Shown: positions 18,953 through 29,570, counted from the stretch's first letter. The stretch: DNA of 64,000 nt from Psychromonas arctica DSM 14288 (GCF_000482725.1 NZ_KI519484.1:13851-77850); one strand, 5' to 3'. Translations and numbers: made by a program. The notes: generated by a model from the sequence alone, not told the origin.

Positions 18953-20302
18953 ATGAGTAAAAAAATAAATCAAAGTCTTTCATTTTTAACTAAATTGAAA
19001 AAGCTGCCAATATCTGCAGATGAAGTAAAATGCTTATTAACTACCACTGCATTTAAAACTGAGTTATTCAATCAAATTAATACTGCCACCAAACGTATCT
19101 ATATCGCAGCTCTATATTTAGAAGCGGATGAAGCGGGTGCTGAAGTATTGAATGCATTATATGCGGCAAAAATACGTCATCCAGAAATGGATATAACCGT
19201 CTGTGTTGATTTTCATCGAGCACAACGAGGTTTGATTGGTTCAGTAAAGGGCGGAGAAACAAATACAACGTGGTATCAGCAGATTGCTAGTTTAAAAGGC
19301 CGTGGTGTTAAAATTATTGGTTTACCTGTAAAAAGAAAAGAACTATTTGGCGTCCAGCATTTAAAAGGTTTTATTTTTGATGACATGGTTTTTTATAGTG
19401 GTGCTAGCATTAATAATATTTACCTTCATCAACAACAACGCTACCGATTTGACCGTTACTGGCTGATCAAGGATCATGCTCTCGCTGATTCAATGGTGGA
19501 TTATCTGCAGCAAGTTATCATTAACAGTGAAGCCGTGGTTGAATTAAATGCGCCTAGTGTTCCAAAGTTTAATGAATTTAAGAAACAACATAAGAATTTA
19601 AGCCGCAATTTAAAGTTAGCAGGTTACCGTTTTGACCCCGTTTACACTGATGGTTTAGCAATTCGACCGTTAACAGGGATTGGAACCAATAAAAATCTGT
19701 TAAATAAAGTTATTCGTGCCATTTTTCATTCTACAGAGAAAGAGTTAGTGTTATTCACACCATACTTTAATCTACCCACTGCATTGTCACGCGATATAAC
19801 TGCCTTACTAAAGCGAAAAGTAAATATCACTATCGTTGTTGGCGATAAAACGGCTAATGATTTCTATATTCCTGAAGATAAACCATTTAAAACAATTGGT
19901 GCATTACCTTTTTTATATGAAGTGAATTTAAGAAATTTTGCAAAAAAACATCATACTTCTATTCTGCAAGGACATCTTAATTTACATTTATGGAAGCATG
20001 ATACTAATAGTTTTCATTTAAAAGGTATTTATTCAGATCACCGATTTTCATTATTGACGGGGCATAATCTTAACCCTCGTGCATGGCGATTAGACCTAGA
20101 AAATGGATTGTTAGTGGATGATCCAAATCAACAGTTAGCAGGGCAAATGAATGAGGAGCTGAGTAATATCCTTGAACATACTCGACAAATTGGTAGTTAT
20201 AAAGGTATTGACGACATTCATACTTACCCTGACAAAGTTAAGCAACTTATCTCTAGATTAAGAAGATTAAAAGCAGATAAGATAATCAAAGGCATTATTT
20301 AA
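18953..20302 (+). CDS. pssA: Phosphatidylserine synthase PssA (phospholipase D family)
   Basis: PssA makes phosphatidylserine from CDP-diacylglycerol and serine, the first step towards phosphatidylethanolamine, and associates with the membrane or ribosomes. The 449-residue product has two HxK motifs of the phospholipase D superfamily, in VQHLKGFIFDD (His136) and FHLKGIYSDH in the second half. The conserved segment VGDKTANDFYIPEDKPF also matches E. coli PssA (451 residues). The C-terminus is basic, ending in Arg/Lys-rich helices. The ATG at 18953 has a modest AGAG upstream. It is isolated, with about 770 bases to the next protein gene. Confidence 0.95.
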   Translation: MSKKINQSLSFLTKLKKLPISADEVKCLLTTTAFKTELFNQINTATKRIYIAALYLEADEAGAEVLNALYAAKIRHPEMDITVCVDFHRAQRGLIGSVKGGETNTTWYQQIASLKGRGVKIIGLPVKRKELFGVQHLKGFIFDDMVFYSGASINNIYLHQQQRYRFDRYWLIKDHALADSMVDYLQQVIINSEAVVELNAPSVPKFNEFKKQHKNLSRNLKLAGYRFDPVYTDGLAIRPLTGIGTNKNLLNKVIRAIFHSTEKELVLFTPYFNLPTALSRDITALLKRKVNITIVVGDKTANDFYIPEDKPFKTIGALPFLYEVNLRNFAKKHHTSILQGHLNLHLWKHDTNSFHLKGIYSDHRFSLLTGHNLNPRAWRLDLENGLLVDDPNQQLAGQMNEELSNILEHTRQIGSYKGIDDIHTYPDKVKQLISRLRRLKADKIIKGII

Positions 20303-20784
20303 GATAGTGCTTATTGAAACAATGCTGCTTTAAATATTGAATGTAGTAATATTAGGCAGCATTGTCCTATAAGCGTTGTCATCAAATAACATTATCCTTA
20401 ATGATCATTATCAATTTATTGCATCAATTTAGGACTTATTTTTTCAGTTGATAAATTAGAAGCTAACAGAGATGTAGTTTAGTCTTTGTATACCTAAGTC
20501 ATTAAATAGGAGTAAATAATTAAACAGGTTGCTCTGTGCCGCAGGTTTAATTTTTTTACATTCTCTCCATAATCATACGCCACCCTTTAATTTGTTTTCA
20601 TAGCAAATCAATATTCCTAAAAAAATCACTGCTACGTTAACTATTCTCTAAAAATGTACTGCTATAGTGAATAGTTTTATCATGTTAATGCTCATATTTT
20701 GTGCTTATAAATTAGTAAAAACACTTATTTTTCAATAAACTGCTGACTATTTAATCGTTTGAACAGAAAACTGTTATTTATCTA
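20303..20784. other. Long intergenic region between pssA and the SRP RNA promoter
   Basis: The one structured element is the perfect inverted repeat CAATGCTGC (20320-20328) and GCAGCATTG (20356-20364), just after pssA, with AATATT on both sides inside the loop. It may end pssA transcription although no T run follows. The rest is AT-rich with no credible gene on either strand. Confidence 0.5.
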
Positions 20785-20812
20785 TTGAATTATCAATTAG
20801 CTTACGTATAAT
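20785..20812 (+). promoter_or_regulatory. Sigma-70 promoter of the SRP RNA gene
   Basis: TTGAAT (20785-20790) and a perfect TATAAT (20807-20812) are separated by 16 bases. The sequence after the -10 box is GC-rich for this genome (CCTCGC), like the discriminators of stable-RNA promoters under stringent control. The predicted start near 20819 is about 32 bases before the mature RNA. Confidence 0.8.
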
Positions 20813-20817
20813 TCCTC

Positions 20818-20841
20818 GCATCAAGTGTTAAGACTTGATGC
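20818..20841 (+). ncRNA. Leader hairpin of the SRP RNA precursor
   Basis: GCATCAAGT and ACTTGATGC form a perfect 9-bp stem around GTTAAG, starting at the predicted transcription start and ending 9 bases before the mature 4.5S RNA. It is probably part of the 5' leader removed during maturation (RNase P does this in E. coli). Confidence 0.6.
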
Positions 20842-20850
20842 AGTGACAAT

Positions 20851-20959
20851 GGTAGGCCTCTTGGTTTCTCGCATTGATAACTTATTAACCTGGTCAGAGC
20901 CGGAAGGCAGCAGCCATAGTAGGTGATTCAAGTGCCGAGAGTTTGCTGGGAGGTCTACC
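20851..20959 (+). ncRNA. ffs: 4.5S RNA of the signal recognition particle
   Basis: This small stable RNA pairs with the Ffh protein and directs nascent membrane proteins to FtsY at the membrane. The apical domain is unmistakable: GGTCAGAGCCGGAAGGCAGC holds the GGAAG tetraloop-type apex and the conserved asymmetric and symmetric internal loops, followed by CAGCCATAG on the other strand. The outer arms GGTAGGCCTC and GAGGTCTACC pair, closing a rod of about 109 bases with the length and layout of the E. coli RNA. The exact ends are estimated from this pairing. The gene lies between pssA and lpxM; no clear rho-independent terminator follows it. Confidence 0.95.
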
Positions 20960-21073
20960 ACCCACATAACTTCAGTCGAACAATTTTACTCACTTAATTG
21001 AACTCGCATAGCTAAATCCATATAATCATATTAAAACACTTCTCACTCAACTTTAGTCTCTTAAGGTCTAATT

Positions 21074-22045
21074 ATGACCCAATATAATTCTCGATTTGAT
21101 ACATCTCTCAAAGCAAAACATTTTCTACCGAAATATTGGGGAACATGGGTTTTGTTGGGCCTACTATTTATAGCTAGTTTTATCCCGGCTAGTATTAGAG
21201 ATAAATTTGCAGGGTGGTTAGCAGATCGCTTTTATAACGCAAAATTTCTCAATAAACGAAAAAAGATAGCATTTATAAATATTGGTTTATGTTTTCCTGA
21301 ATATAGTGAACTTGAAAAAGATTTGTTGATGCGTGAAAATTTACGCTCAGTGGCACAAATTACCCTTGCCTTAGGTGAAATTGCATTTCGTAGTCCATCA
21401 TTTCTAAAAAAACGTATTAACTTTCTCGGCGAACATTACGTTAAAGAAGCGGAAGAAGCAGGGCAAGCGATCATCTTTTTAGCGCCGCATTGTTATGGTC
21501 TTGATTTTGCGGGGGTCGCCGCTATTTCTGCACGTGGTTATCCTCTATCAAGCATGTTTAATGATTACAAAAATCCAATTTTCGATTGGTTTGTTACAAA
21601 CTATAGAACGCGTTTTAGCCGTCTTAATGATAAAGGCACTTTGTATCACCGTAGTGAAGGTTTGAAGCCTTGTATTAAAAGTCTACGAGATAAAGCACAT
21701 TTCTACTACTTGCCTGATGAAGATCACGGTCGTGATAGTAGTCTTTTTGCTCCATTTTTTGCTACACAAAAAGCAACCTTACCTGTTATTGGCCGATTAG
21801 CTAAATTAGGGCGCGCTATCGTTATCCCTACTTATACGTCTTATAACGCCAAAACAGGTAAAGTTGATGTGATCTGTCATGCGCCATTAAGTGACATTCC
21901 AAGTGGTGACGAGCAAAAGGATACTGACCTGATGAATGAAGCTATTGAACGGGTTGTTGATGAAAATAGGGCGCAGTACATGTGGACTTTAAAACTATTT
22001 AAAACAAGACCTGAAGTTGGTTTGAAAATTTATAAGCAAGGATAA
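21074..22045 (+). CDS. lpxM: Lipid A secondary acyltransferase, LpxM/MsbB type
   Basis: This inner-membrane enzyme transfers a secondary acyl chain (myristoyl in E. coli) to lipid A late in endotoxin synthesis. The 323-residue product has one hydrophobic segment at about residues 24-42 and the catalytic HX4D motif in APHCYGLDFAG. The motif YYLPDEDHGRDSSLFAPFF is more like LpxM than LpxL, and TLPVIGRLAKLGRA follows. Chain length and acyl-donor preference cannot be read from sequence, and an LpxL paralogue may exist elsewhere. AAGG lies nine bases before the ATG. Confidence 0.88.
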   Translation: MTQYNSRFDTSLKAKHFLPKYWGTWVLLGLLFIASFIPASIRDKFAGWLADRFYNAKFLNKRKKIAFINIGLCFPEYSELEKDLLMRENLRSVAQITLALGEIAFRSPSFLKKRINFLGEHYVKEAEEAGQAIIFLAPHCYGLDFAGVAAISARGYPLSSMFNDYKNPIFDWFVTNYRTRFSRLNDKGTLYHRSEGLKPCIKSLRDKAHFYYLPDEDHGRDSSLFAPFFATQKATLPVIGRLAKLGRAIVIPTYTSYNAKTGKVDVICHAPLSDIPSGDEQKDTDLMNEAIERVVDENRAQYMWTLKLFKTRPEVGLKIYKQG

Positions 22046-22449
22046 TGCTATAGGGAGTAATGCCAGTTATTCTCTTTCAAAGTCTATAAACTATTCCTTA
22101 TGCATAAAACAATGGAAGACAGGTTGCTGTCTTTCACTGTTAGCGCGATTTCATAATAATTTGTAGCGTTGTTTGATTTACATTACTAGTGCTATCTAAG
22201 AGTTCACCATGGACTATCTAACCTCAGTTCTGGATAAGCAAAGCGATACAACACCCTTATTTCCGCGGATCTCTTCGTTAAACACTCTCTCAATAACCCG
22301 TTATTGCTTCAATAATTCGCCTTGAACTACGCAAAACTAGCGGCACTGTATAGCCCAAAAAATATAGCCTTATGATTTTAAATACAATTCCACTTTCATT
22401 AACAAGAATTGAGGTTATCTGAGATAAATAAAAGTGCTATAAAACTATT
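22046..22449. other. Intergenic region between convergent lpxM and yciK
   Basis: It contains a small hairpin at 22116-22134, listed separately. I see no gene, repeat or regulatory site in the remaining 300 or so bases. Confidence 0.5.
22116..22134 (+). terminator. Possible terminator after lpxM
   Basis: AAGACAG and CTGTCTT pair perfectly around GTTG. Only three T follow, so termination would be weak. Confidence 0.45.
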
Positions 22450-23184
22450 TTATTGTGCGTTAAACCGTTGTCCAGTAACTTCAATGCTTTCATCACCTAA
22501 CAAATATAAATAAACATCTAATATTTGTTCTGGTGTTTTTAATAAACTCACATCTTCAGCGGGATAAGCACTTGCTCTCATTGCCGTTTTTGTTGCACCT
22601 GGATTAATCGCATTAAAGCGTAAGGTGCTATTCTCGTACTCATCAGCGATAACTTGCATCATGCCTTCAGTTGCGAATTTAGACACGCTATAAGGGCCCC
22701 AGTAGGCTCTTCCTTTGAGGCCAACACTTGATGTCGTAAAAATAGTACTCGCATGTGGTGCTTTTGCCAACACAGGGATCAGGTACTTGGTCATTAAAAA
22801 GGCAGCATTAACGTTGGTTTGCATTACTTCATCCCACATTTTACTCTCAACTTGTGTAAATGGACTTAATACACCTAGTTGACTGGCATTATGAACAAGG
22901 GCATCAAGTTTTCCATATTCACGTAATACAGTATCGGCAAGGTCTCGATAGTGTTCTTCTGATGCTCCGTTTAAATCCACAGGTAAAATAGCTGCTGATT
23001 GCTTATTTAATGCTTCAATTTGGTCATAAACAGCTTCTAATTTACTGACTGTTTTACCTAAAAGGATAACGTTAGCACCTAGTTCTGCACATTTTATGGC
23101 TAAGGTTTTACCTATACCTGCACCTGCACCGGTGATCAGGATAGTTTTATTTTCTAATAAATTATCAGGCGCTTTATAATCCAT
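22450..23184 (-). CDS. yciK: Short-chain dehydrogenase/reductase YciK
   Basis: YciK is an uncharacterised NAD(P)-dependent oxidoreductase of the classical SDR type. The 244-residue product has the coenzyme loop TGAGAGIG near the N-terminus, the NNAG-like motif HNASQLG, the catalytic Ser in TTSSVG and the YxxxK pair in GPYSVSKFATEGMM, then NPGATKTAMR. Those C-terminal residues match E. coli YciK, where the gene is also divergent from sohB. The substrate is unknown. Confidence 0.9.
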   Translation of the reverse strand: MDYKAPDNLLENKTILITGAGAGIGKTLAIKCAELGANVILLGKTVSKLEAVYDQIEALNKQSAAILPVDLNGASEEHYRDLADTVLREYGKLDALVHNASQLGVLSPFTQVESKMWDEVMQTNVNAAFLMTKYLIPVLAKAPHASTIFTTSSVGLKGRAYWGPYSVSKFATEGMMQVIADEYENSTLRFNAINPGATKTAMRASAYPAEDVSLLKTPEQILDVYLYLLGDESIEVTGQRFNAQ

Positions 23185-23311
23185 TTATTATTCTCTTGTT
23201 GTTAAAAAAAACAATATGATAGCTTTTTTTAAAAAAAACTCACAATCTCTTTTGTAGGTTGAGACATTTTTTGTCATTATGAGCACAATTAATTTATAAA
23301 GAGGATTTATT

Positions 23312-24361
23312 TTGGATTATTTAATGCAGTATGGGCTATTTTTAGCCAAAGCCGTGACATTTGTGATCACAATAGTGGCTATTTTGATTGCTATTATTGC
23401 TTTAACCAGCAAACAAAAAGCAAAAAAAGGTGAGTTGGAAATTACCGATTTATCAGAGCAAATTAATGAAACTAAAACATCAATAAGCGAGCAGTTATTA
23501 ACACCCGCTCAATTAAAAGCAAAACATAAAGAAGACAAAAAAGCACATAAAGCAGAGCAAAAAGAACAAAAAGCATTAGCTAAAAAAGAAGTTAAAGCGA
23601 CCATAAAACCGCAATTATACGTACTTGATTTTAAAGGCAGTATTGATGCTAAAGAGGTTGCTTCACTACGTGAAGAGATCACCGCGATTGTTAGCGTTGC
23701 TTCTGAAAAAGATGAAGTATTTGTGCGCTTAGAAAGTGGCGGTGGTATGGTCCATGGTTATGGACTAGCGGCTTCACAATTACAACGTTTAAAAGACAAA
23801 AATATTTCATTAACGATTGCCGTGGATAAAGTAGCAGCGAGTGGTGGATATATGATGGCATGTGTTGCAGATAAAGTCATTGCGGCGCCTTTTTCTATAA
23901 TTGGCTCGATTGGTGTGATTGCACAAATTCCAAATTTTAATAAATTACTTAAAAAACATGATGTTGAATTTGAACAATTAACTGCAGGTCAATACAAACG
24001 CACGTTAACTATGTTTGGTGAGAATGATGATCTTGGTCGTGAAAAATTTAAACAAGAGCTTGAAGAGACGCACCAATTATTTAAACACTTTGTGAGTGAG
24101 CATCGTCCGCAATTAAACATTGATAAAATTGCAACGGGTGAACATTGGTATGGTACTCAGGCATTGGATTTAGAGTTAGTGGATAAGATTCAAACCAGTG
24201 ATGATTATTTACTCGAACAGCTCGAATCTAAACATATTGTGCAAGTACAATACAAAAAAAGTAAAAAATTAGCTGAAAAGATAGGTAAGAGTGTCGCAAC
24301 CTCTGTAGAATCCAGCTTATTAAAAATTATGCACAGTAATATTTCTAGACTCTTTAAATAG
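23312..24361 (+). CDS. sohB: Membrane-bound serine protease SohB (S49 family)
   Basis: SohB is an inner-membrane S49 peptidase related to SppA and found as a multicopy suppressor of a degP (htrA) mutation in E. coli. The 349-residue chain has one N-terminal membrane segment (about residues 8-31), then a highly charged Lys/Glu/Ala linker to about residue 98, then the protease domain. The nucleophile is Ser177 in KVAASGGYMM and the general-base Lys is in TAGQYKRTLT (about residue 229). The start codon is TTG: MDYLMQYGLFLAK aligns with the E. coli N-terminus and GAGG lies eight bases upstream. Divergent from yciK. Confidence 0.93.
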   Translation: MDYLMQYGLFLAKAVTFVITIVAILIAIIALTSKQKAKKGELEITDLSEQINETKTSISEQLLTPAQLKAKHKEDKKAHKAEQKEQKALAKKEVKATIKPQLYVLDFKGSIDAKEVASLREEITAIVSVASEKDEVFVRLESGGGMVHGYGLAASQLQRLKDKNISLTIAVDKVAASGGYMMACVADKVIAAPFSIIGSIGVIAQIPNFNKLLKKHDVEFEQLTAGQYKRTLTMFGENDDLGREKFKQELEETHQLFKHFVSEHRPQLNIDKIATGEHWYGTQALDLELVDKIQTSDDYLLEQLESKHIVQVQYKKSKKLAEKIGKSVATSVESSLLKIMHSNISRLFK

Positions 24362-24380
24362 TTTACCTTGAAATAATTGC

Positions 24381-24415
24381 AAAAGCCGACTAAGAACCAG
24401 TCGGCTTTTATTTTT
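24381..24415 (+). terminator. Rho-independent terminator after sohB
   Basis: AAAAGCCGACT and AGTCGGCTTTT form a perfect stem followed by a T-rich tract, about 20 bases past the sohB stop. Confidence 0.9.
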
Positions 24416-24536
24416 ATTGTACAAAATGAAAGAAATAGGTTGCTATTCGTTAAAAGTTTGGATTATATAAAAAGAGAAATTCAGTGGACATGTTTACATT
24501 CCGTCTAAGACAAGACAATTTAGGTATCAAAGCAAT

Positions 24537-27197
24537 ATGAGCAAATCTCTAGTTATCGTAGAATCACCTGCCAAAGCAAAAACAATCAATAAATATCTTG
24601 GTAACAATTTTATTGTTAAATCAAGTGTTGGTCACGTACGTGATTTACCAACAAGCGGCAGTGCCAAAAAATCAATCGATGCTAAAAAGAAAAAATCTTT
24701 AGCTGGCCTAACACCCGCGCAAAAAGCAAAAGAAACAGCAAAAAGAACGCAAGCTGCACTTGTTACGCGTATGGGTATTAACCCAAATAAAAACTGGGAA
24801 GCGAATTATGAGATTTTGCCCGGTAAAGAAAAAGTTGTCGATGAGTTACTAAAATTAGCTGCTGATGCACCTACTATCTATCTCGCAACCGATTTGGATA
24901 GAGAGGGTGAAGCAATTGCATGGCACTTAAGAGAAATATTAGGTGGTGATGACAGTAAATATCAACGTGTTGTTTTTAATGAAATAACCGAATCTGCGAT
25001 ACAAGAAGCTTTCAAGCATCCAACTGAATTAAATATTGATGGTGTGAATGCACAACAAACCCGTCGTTTCTTAGACCGACTTGTTGGTTTTATGGTTTCT
25101 CCTTTACTTTGGAAAAAAGTTGCGCGTGGCTTGTCTGCAGGACGCGTTCAGTCTGTTGCAGTAAAGTTATTAGTTGAACGTGAACGTTTAATTAAGGCGT
25201 TTAATCCTGTTGAATTTTGGGATTTACATGCACAAACACTTGCGCAAGATAAAACACAGCTTCGCCTAGAAGTTTATAAATATAACGATAAAACTTTTGC
25301 CCCTGTGACTGAGCAAGAAACTGCTGCTGCAGTGGCTGCCTTAAAAGAGGCGACCTTCACGTTACATTCACGTGAAGATAAGCCAACTAAAAGTAAAGCA
25401 AGTGCCCCTTTTATTACTTCTACACTGCAACAAGCAGCGAGTACACGTTTAGGTTTTGGTGTTAAAAAGACCATGATGTTAGCACAACGTCTGTATGAAG
25501 CGGGTTACATTACTTATATGCGTACTGACTCTACAAACTTGAGTAAAGATGCGGTTGCCTCTGCACGTGATTTTATAGAAAAAGAGTTTGGTAGTAATTA
25601 TTTACCGGAAGCGGCTGTTTCATACAGCAGTAAAGCAGGAGCACAAGAAGCCCACGAAGCGATTCGTCCATCGGATGTATTACAACGTGCTGAACTGATT
25701 GATATAACTGATAAAGACGCAAAACGTTTATATGAATTAATTTGGCGTCAGTTTCTAGCATGTCAAATGTTACCTGCACTTTATGATTCTTCTACCTTGG
25801 TGGTTGAAGCGGGTGATTACAAACTACGTGCAAAAGGGCGAACATTACGTTTCGCGGGCTGGACAAAAGCGCAACCAGTTACAAAAAGCAAAGCAGATGA
25901 AGTTAATTTACCGGACTTAAAAGCGGGTGAAGTATTAACATTAGTTGAGCTTGAGCCTTTACAACATTTTACTAAACCGCCAGCGCGTTTTTCAGAAGCA
26001 GCATTAGTAAAAGAACTTGAAAAGCAAGGTATTGGACGACCTTCAACTTATGCGAGTATTATTTCTACAATCCAAGATCGTGGTTATGTAAAAGTAGATA
26101 AACGCCGTTTCTTTGCTGTGAAAATGGGTGAAATAGTAACGGATCGCTTAACAGAAAACTTCACTGATCTAATGAGCTATGATTTTACTGCGGCAATGGA
26201 AGAAAAATTGGATGCGATTGCCGAAGGCAAAGCTGATTGGCATAAAGAATTAGACCGTTTCTATAAAAACTTAACGACTCAACTTGATACTGCAGAGTTA
26301 CCCGTAGAAGAAGGTGGTATGCGTCTTAATGATCCGGTGATCATTGATGATGTCTCATGTCCAACCTGTGGACGACCAATGGGTATTCGTACCGCGAGTA
26401 CCGGTGTATTTTTAGGATGTTCTGGTTATGCATTACCACCTAAAGAGCGTTGTAAAACAACCATCAATTTAGTTGATGGTGAAGAAGTTGAAGATATTTT
26501 AAGTTCAGAAGATCTTGAAACAGCCGCATTGATGGCAAAACATCGTTGTCCTAAATGTGATACTGCGATGGATAGCTACTTAATTGATGAAACACGTAAA
26601 TTGCACGTTTGTGGTAATAATCCATTGTGTGATGGACATACGGTTGAAGTGGGCGAGTTTAAAATTAAAGGCTATGACGGCCCAGTTGTTGAGTGTGACA
26701 AGTGTGGTTCAGATATGCAGCTCAAAGATGGACGTTTTGGTAAATACATGGACTGTACTAATGAGGAATGTAAGAACACTCGAAAAATTCTACGTAGTGG
26801 TGAAGTTGCTCCTCCTAAAGAAGATGCGGTTCATTTGCCTGAATTAGAATGCGAACAAAGTGATGCTTACTTTATTTTACGTGATGGGGCTGCTGGTATC
26901 TTCTTAGCGGCTAGCACATTCCCTCGTTCGCGAGAAACACGTGCACCTAAAGTGGTCGAATTAGCGAAATTCCGTGATAGAATTTCTGAAAAGTTTTACT
27001 ATTTAGCCGATGCGCCACAACAAGATCCCGATGGAAATTTATCAATTGTTCGTTATAGCAGAAAAAATAAAGAACAATATGTGATGACCGAAATCGATAA
27101 AAAGGCGACAGGTTGGACTGCAAAATATATCGACAATAAATGGGTCGAAGAGATCCCTAAGAAGAAAGTGGCTAAAAAAGCGAAAGCTAAAAAGTAA
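24537..27197 (+). CDS. topA: DNA topoisomerase I
   Basis: TopA relaxes negative supercoils by single-strand passage. The 886-residue product contains the N-terminal Toprim domain, with [12 protein letters not shown] and the metal-binding DLDREGE (residues 119-125). The type IA core follows, with the catalytic Tyr327 in [12 protein letters not shown]. The C-terminal region has zinc fingers (CPTCG, CPKCD and CDKCG pairs) and ends in a Lys-rich tail. A Lys-rich loop at about residues 40-75 interrupts Toprim, as in E. coli. The protein is about 20 residues longer than E. coli TopA (865). It is monocistronic, with terminators on both sides. Confidence 0.96.
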   Translation: MSKSLVIVESPAKAKTINKYLGNNFIVKSSVGHVRDLPTSGSAKKSIDAKKKKSLAGLTPAQKAKETAKRTQAALVTRMGINPNKNWEANYEILPGKEKVVDELLKLAADAPTIYLATDLDREGEAIAWHLREILGGDDSKYQRVVFNEITESAIQEAFKHPTELNIDGVNAQQTRRFLDRLVGFMVSPLLWKKVARGLSAGRVQSVAVKLLVERERLIKAFNPVEFWDLHAQTLAQDKTQLRLEVYKYNDKTFAPVTEQETAAAVAALKEATFTLHSREDKPTKSKASAPFITSTLQQAASTRLGFGVKKTMMLAQRLYEAGYITYMRTDSTNLSKDAVASARDFIEKEFGSNYLPEAAVSYSSKAGAQEAHEAIRPSDVLQRAELIDITDKDAKRLYELIWRQFLACQMLPALYDSSTLVVEAGDYKLRAKGRTLRFAGWTKAQPVTKSKADEVNLPDLKAGEVLTLVELEPLQHFTKPPARFSEAALVKELEKQGIGRPSTYASIISTIQDRGYVKVDKRRFFAVKMGEIVTDRLTENFTDLMSYDFTAAMEEKLDAIAEGKADWHKELDRFYKNLTTQLDTAELPVEEGGMRLNDPVIIDDVSCPTCGRPMGIRTASTGVFLGCSGYALPPKERCKTTINLVDGEEVEDILSSEDLETAALMAKHRCPKCDTAMDSYLIDETRKLHVCGNNPLCDGHTVEVGEFKIKGYDGPVVECDKCGSDMQLKDGRFGKYMDCTNEECKNTRKILRSGEVAPPKEDAVHLPELECEQSDAYFILRDGAAGIFLAASTFPRSRETRAPKVVELAKFRDRISEKFYYLADAPQQDPDGNLSIVRYSRKNKEQYVMTEIDKKATGWTAKYIDNKWVEEIPKKKVAKKAKAKK

Positions 27198-27213
27198 CTT
27201 TTTTTGAATTTAC

Positions 27214-27238
27214 AATGGCAGCTTTCGCTGCCATTTTT
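27214..27238 (+). terminator. Rho-independent terminator after topA
   Basis: AATGGCAGC and GCTGCCATT pair perfectly around TTTC and run into T residues, 17 bases past the stop. Confidence 0.9.
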
Positions 27239-27434
27239 ATATCTAATGAATTTTATAACTAATCAAAAAGGTGAATTAAGTATTTACTGTCTATGATTGC
27301 TTTTCGCGATATAGCATTAGCTTAGTGCTTGTTTTTTCATCATCTAGTAAGAATGTTATTCGCTTCAGTATGCTTGCTTGTTTAATTTTTTAAACATTTG
27401 TATATACTAGCGTTTTCTAAAAGGGTGGTTTCAA

Positions 27435-28220
27435 ATGCGCATTGCTTTAGGTATTGAATATGATGGTGCTAACTATTACGGTTGGCAAAGACAGAAAGAA
27501 GTGAATTCTGTACAAGAAGAACTTGAAAAAGCATTATCCAATATCGCTAATCACCCGGTCAGTGTTAATTGCGCAGGTCGTACCGATGCCGGTGTTCACG
27601 GTACGGGGCAAGTTGTACATTTTGATACCGATGCAGACCGCCAAACCGGTGCATGGACCTTAGGTGTTAATGCCAAATTGCCCGATGATATTGCAGTACG
27701 TTGGGTAAAAGAAGTCGATCACTCTTTCCATGCCCGCTTTAGTGCAACGGCGAGACGCTATCGCTATATTATCTATAATGGTGTTTATCGTCCTGGAATT
27801 TTAAGTAAAGGCTTAAGCCATTATCACTGTGATTTAGATGCCGATAAGATGCATTTAGCCGGACAACAATTGGTTGGTGAACAAGATTTTACATCGTTTA
27901 GAGCATTACATTGCCAAGCAAATAGCCCTGTACGTACCATTGAATATTTAAATGTGACAAGACGTAGTAACTTTATCGTTATTGATATTAAAGCAAATGC
28001 TTTTCTGCACCATATGGTGCGTAATATTGCGGGTAGTTTAATCGAAATTGGCCAAGGTAAGCAGCCCGTTGATTGGTTAAATACTTTGCTAGATTACAAA
28101 GATCGTTCAAAAGCTGCTGCAACAGCAAAGCCCGGTGGTTTGTATCTTGTAGAAGTAGATTACCCAGAACAATTTGATTTACCGAGACCTGCTTGTGGGC
28201 CTTTATTTCTAGATATTTAA
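27435..28220 (+). CDS. truA: tRNA pseudouridine(38-40) synthase TruA
   Basis: TruA converts uridines 38-40 in the anticodon arm of many tRNAs to pseudouridine. The 261-residue product starts [20 protein letters not shown] as in the family. The catalytic Asp51 is in [15 protein letters not shown], and [13 protein letters not shown] and [10 protein letters not shown] close the fold. GGGTGG lies six bases before the ATG. It is the first gene of a run (truA, folC, dedD, cvpA, purF). In E. coli accD lies between truA and folC; here only 15 bases separate them. Confidence 0.95.
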   Translation: MRIALGIEYDGANYYGWQRQKEVNSVQEELEKALSNIANHPVSVNCAGRTDAGVHGTGQVVHFDTDADRQTGAWTLGVNAKLPDDIAVRWVKEVDHSFHARFSATARRYRYIIYNGVYRPGILSKGLSHYHCDLDADKMHLAGQQLVGEQDFTSFRALHCQANSPVRTIEYLNVTRRSNFIVIDIKANAFLHHMVRNIAGSLIEIGQGKQPVDWLNTLLDYKDRSKAAATAKPGGLYLVEVDYPEQFDLPRPACGPLFLDI

Positions 28221-28235
28221 TGTGGCAAATTTATT

Positions 28236-29567
28236 ATGACTAATAACACCATACAATCGGTTTTCAGTTCAGAAACATTAAGTGAATGGTTAATGCACTT
28301 AGAAAAATTACATCCCAGTGCAATAGAATTAGGATTAACACGTATTACTGAAGTGGGTAAACGTCTTAATTTAATTCATTTCGATGCTAAAGTGATCACG
28401 GTTGCTGGCACCAACGGTAAAGGGACAACCTGTGCTTATTTAGAAAAAATATTAATTGATGCCGGTTTTAAAGTTGGCGTTTATAGTTCTCCACATATAC
28501 ATCGTTATAACGAACGATTACGTATCAATTTAAAAGAACTCGATGATAAAGCTCACTGTGAAGCTTTTGTCATTATTGAACAAGCTAGATTAGATATCTC
28601 ATTGAGTTACTTTGAGTATGCTACGTTAGCTTGTTTATATTTACTTCAACAGCAACAATGTGACTATATTTTATTAGAAGTAGGACTAGGTGGTCGTCTA
28701 GACGCTACCAACATGGTTGAATCTGATTTGAGTGTTGTTACTACCATTGGCATTGATCATATTGATTGGCTTGGCAGTGACAGAGAAGTAATAGGTTTTG
28801 AAAAAGCCGGTGTATTTAGAGCACATAAGCCTGCTATCTGCGGTGAGTTAGATGCACCTGTCTCCATTTTAAAACACGCGACTTCCATTTCAGCTGACCT
28901 TAAACTAGCGAATAGAGATTTTAGTTTTTCCGTTATTGATCAGGAAAATTGGTCATGGCATGGGCAAAAAGAATTGTCTCCAATTAAACAAACATTGATG
29001 CCAATGCAAAATGCTTCAACTGCCTTAGCTGTGATAGAAGCGTTAGCGATAGACATTGCTCCTAAACAACTCATTAAATCCGTTGAAACGGCATCGTTAG
29101 CAGGGCGTTTACAAGCTATATCGGGTTATCCTTGTGACGTCTATATTGATGTGGCACATAACCCGCAATCTGCACAATATTTGGCGACACAATTACAACG
29201 CTTAAAAGCAGAGAAAGGCGAAGATTGTAAAGTGCATGCTGTCGTGGGCATGTTATCTGATAAAGATATGAGTGCTACTTTAGCGGAAACTAATTCATCT
29301 ATATCAGATTATAGCTTTGTTGATTTGAATTGTTTTAGAGGCGCATCTTCAGCTTTACTTTTAGAAGCTTATCAACATAGTCAAAATCATAATACCGTTA
29401 CTAACAACATTAATAATAACGGCAACAATAGGCATAATGTGACCTGTTTTAAAAATGTACAGAGTGCTGTCAATCAAGTCGTCAAAAGTGCAGCAGCTTC
29501 TGATATAATTATTGTATTCGGTTCTTTTCATACCGTTTCTGATATTTTAACTAATTGGCAAGGGTAA
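28236..29567 (+). CDS. folC: Folylpolyglutamate/dihydrofolate synthase FolC
   Basis: FolC adds glutamate to dihydropteroate and folates. The 443-residue product has the Mur-ligase-like P-loop VAGTNGKGTTCAYLE, the YSSPHIHRYNERLRIN segment, the LLEVGLGGRLDATN motif and a C-terminal domain with YIDVAHNPQSAQYLATQL. An unusual feature is an Asn-rich insert around residues 383-403 (HNTVTNNINNNGNNRHN) shortly before the C-terminus, a site where relatives are shorter. The Shine-Dalgarno sequence is poor, and translation may be coupled to truA 15 bases upstream. Confidence 0.93.
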   Translation: MTNNTIQSVFSSETLSEWLMHLEKLHPSAIELGLTRITEVGKRLNLIHFDAKVITVAGTNGKGTTCAYLEKILIDAGFKVGVYSSPHIHRYNERLRINLKELDDKAHCEAFVIIEQARLDISLSYFEYATLACLYLLQQQQCDYILLEVGLGGRLDATNMVESDLSVVTTIGIDHIDWLGSDREVIGFEKAGVFRAHKPAICGELDAPVSILKHATSISADLKLANRDFSFSVIDQENWSWHGQKELSPIKQTLMPMQNASTALAVIEALAIDIAPKQLIKSVETASLAGRLQAISGYPCDVYIDVAHNPQSAQYLATQLQRLKAEKGEDCKVHAVVGMLSDKDMSATLAETNSSISDYSFVDLNCFRGASSALLLEAYQHSQNHNTVTNNINNNGNNRHNVTCFKNVQSAVNQVVKSAAASDIIIVFGSFHTVSDILTNWQG

Positions 29568-29570
29568 AAC

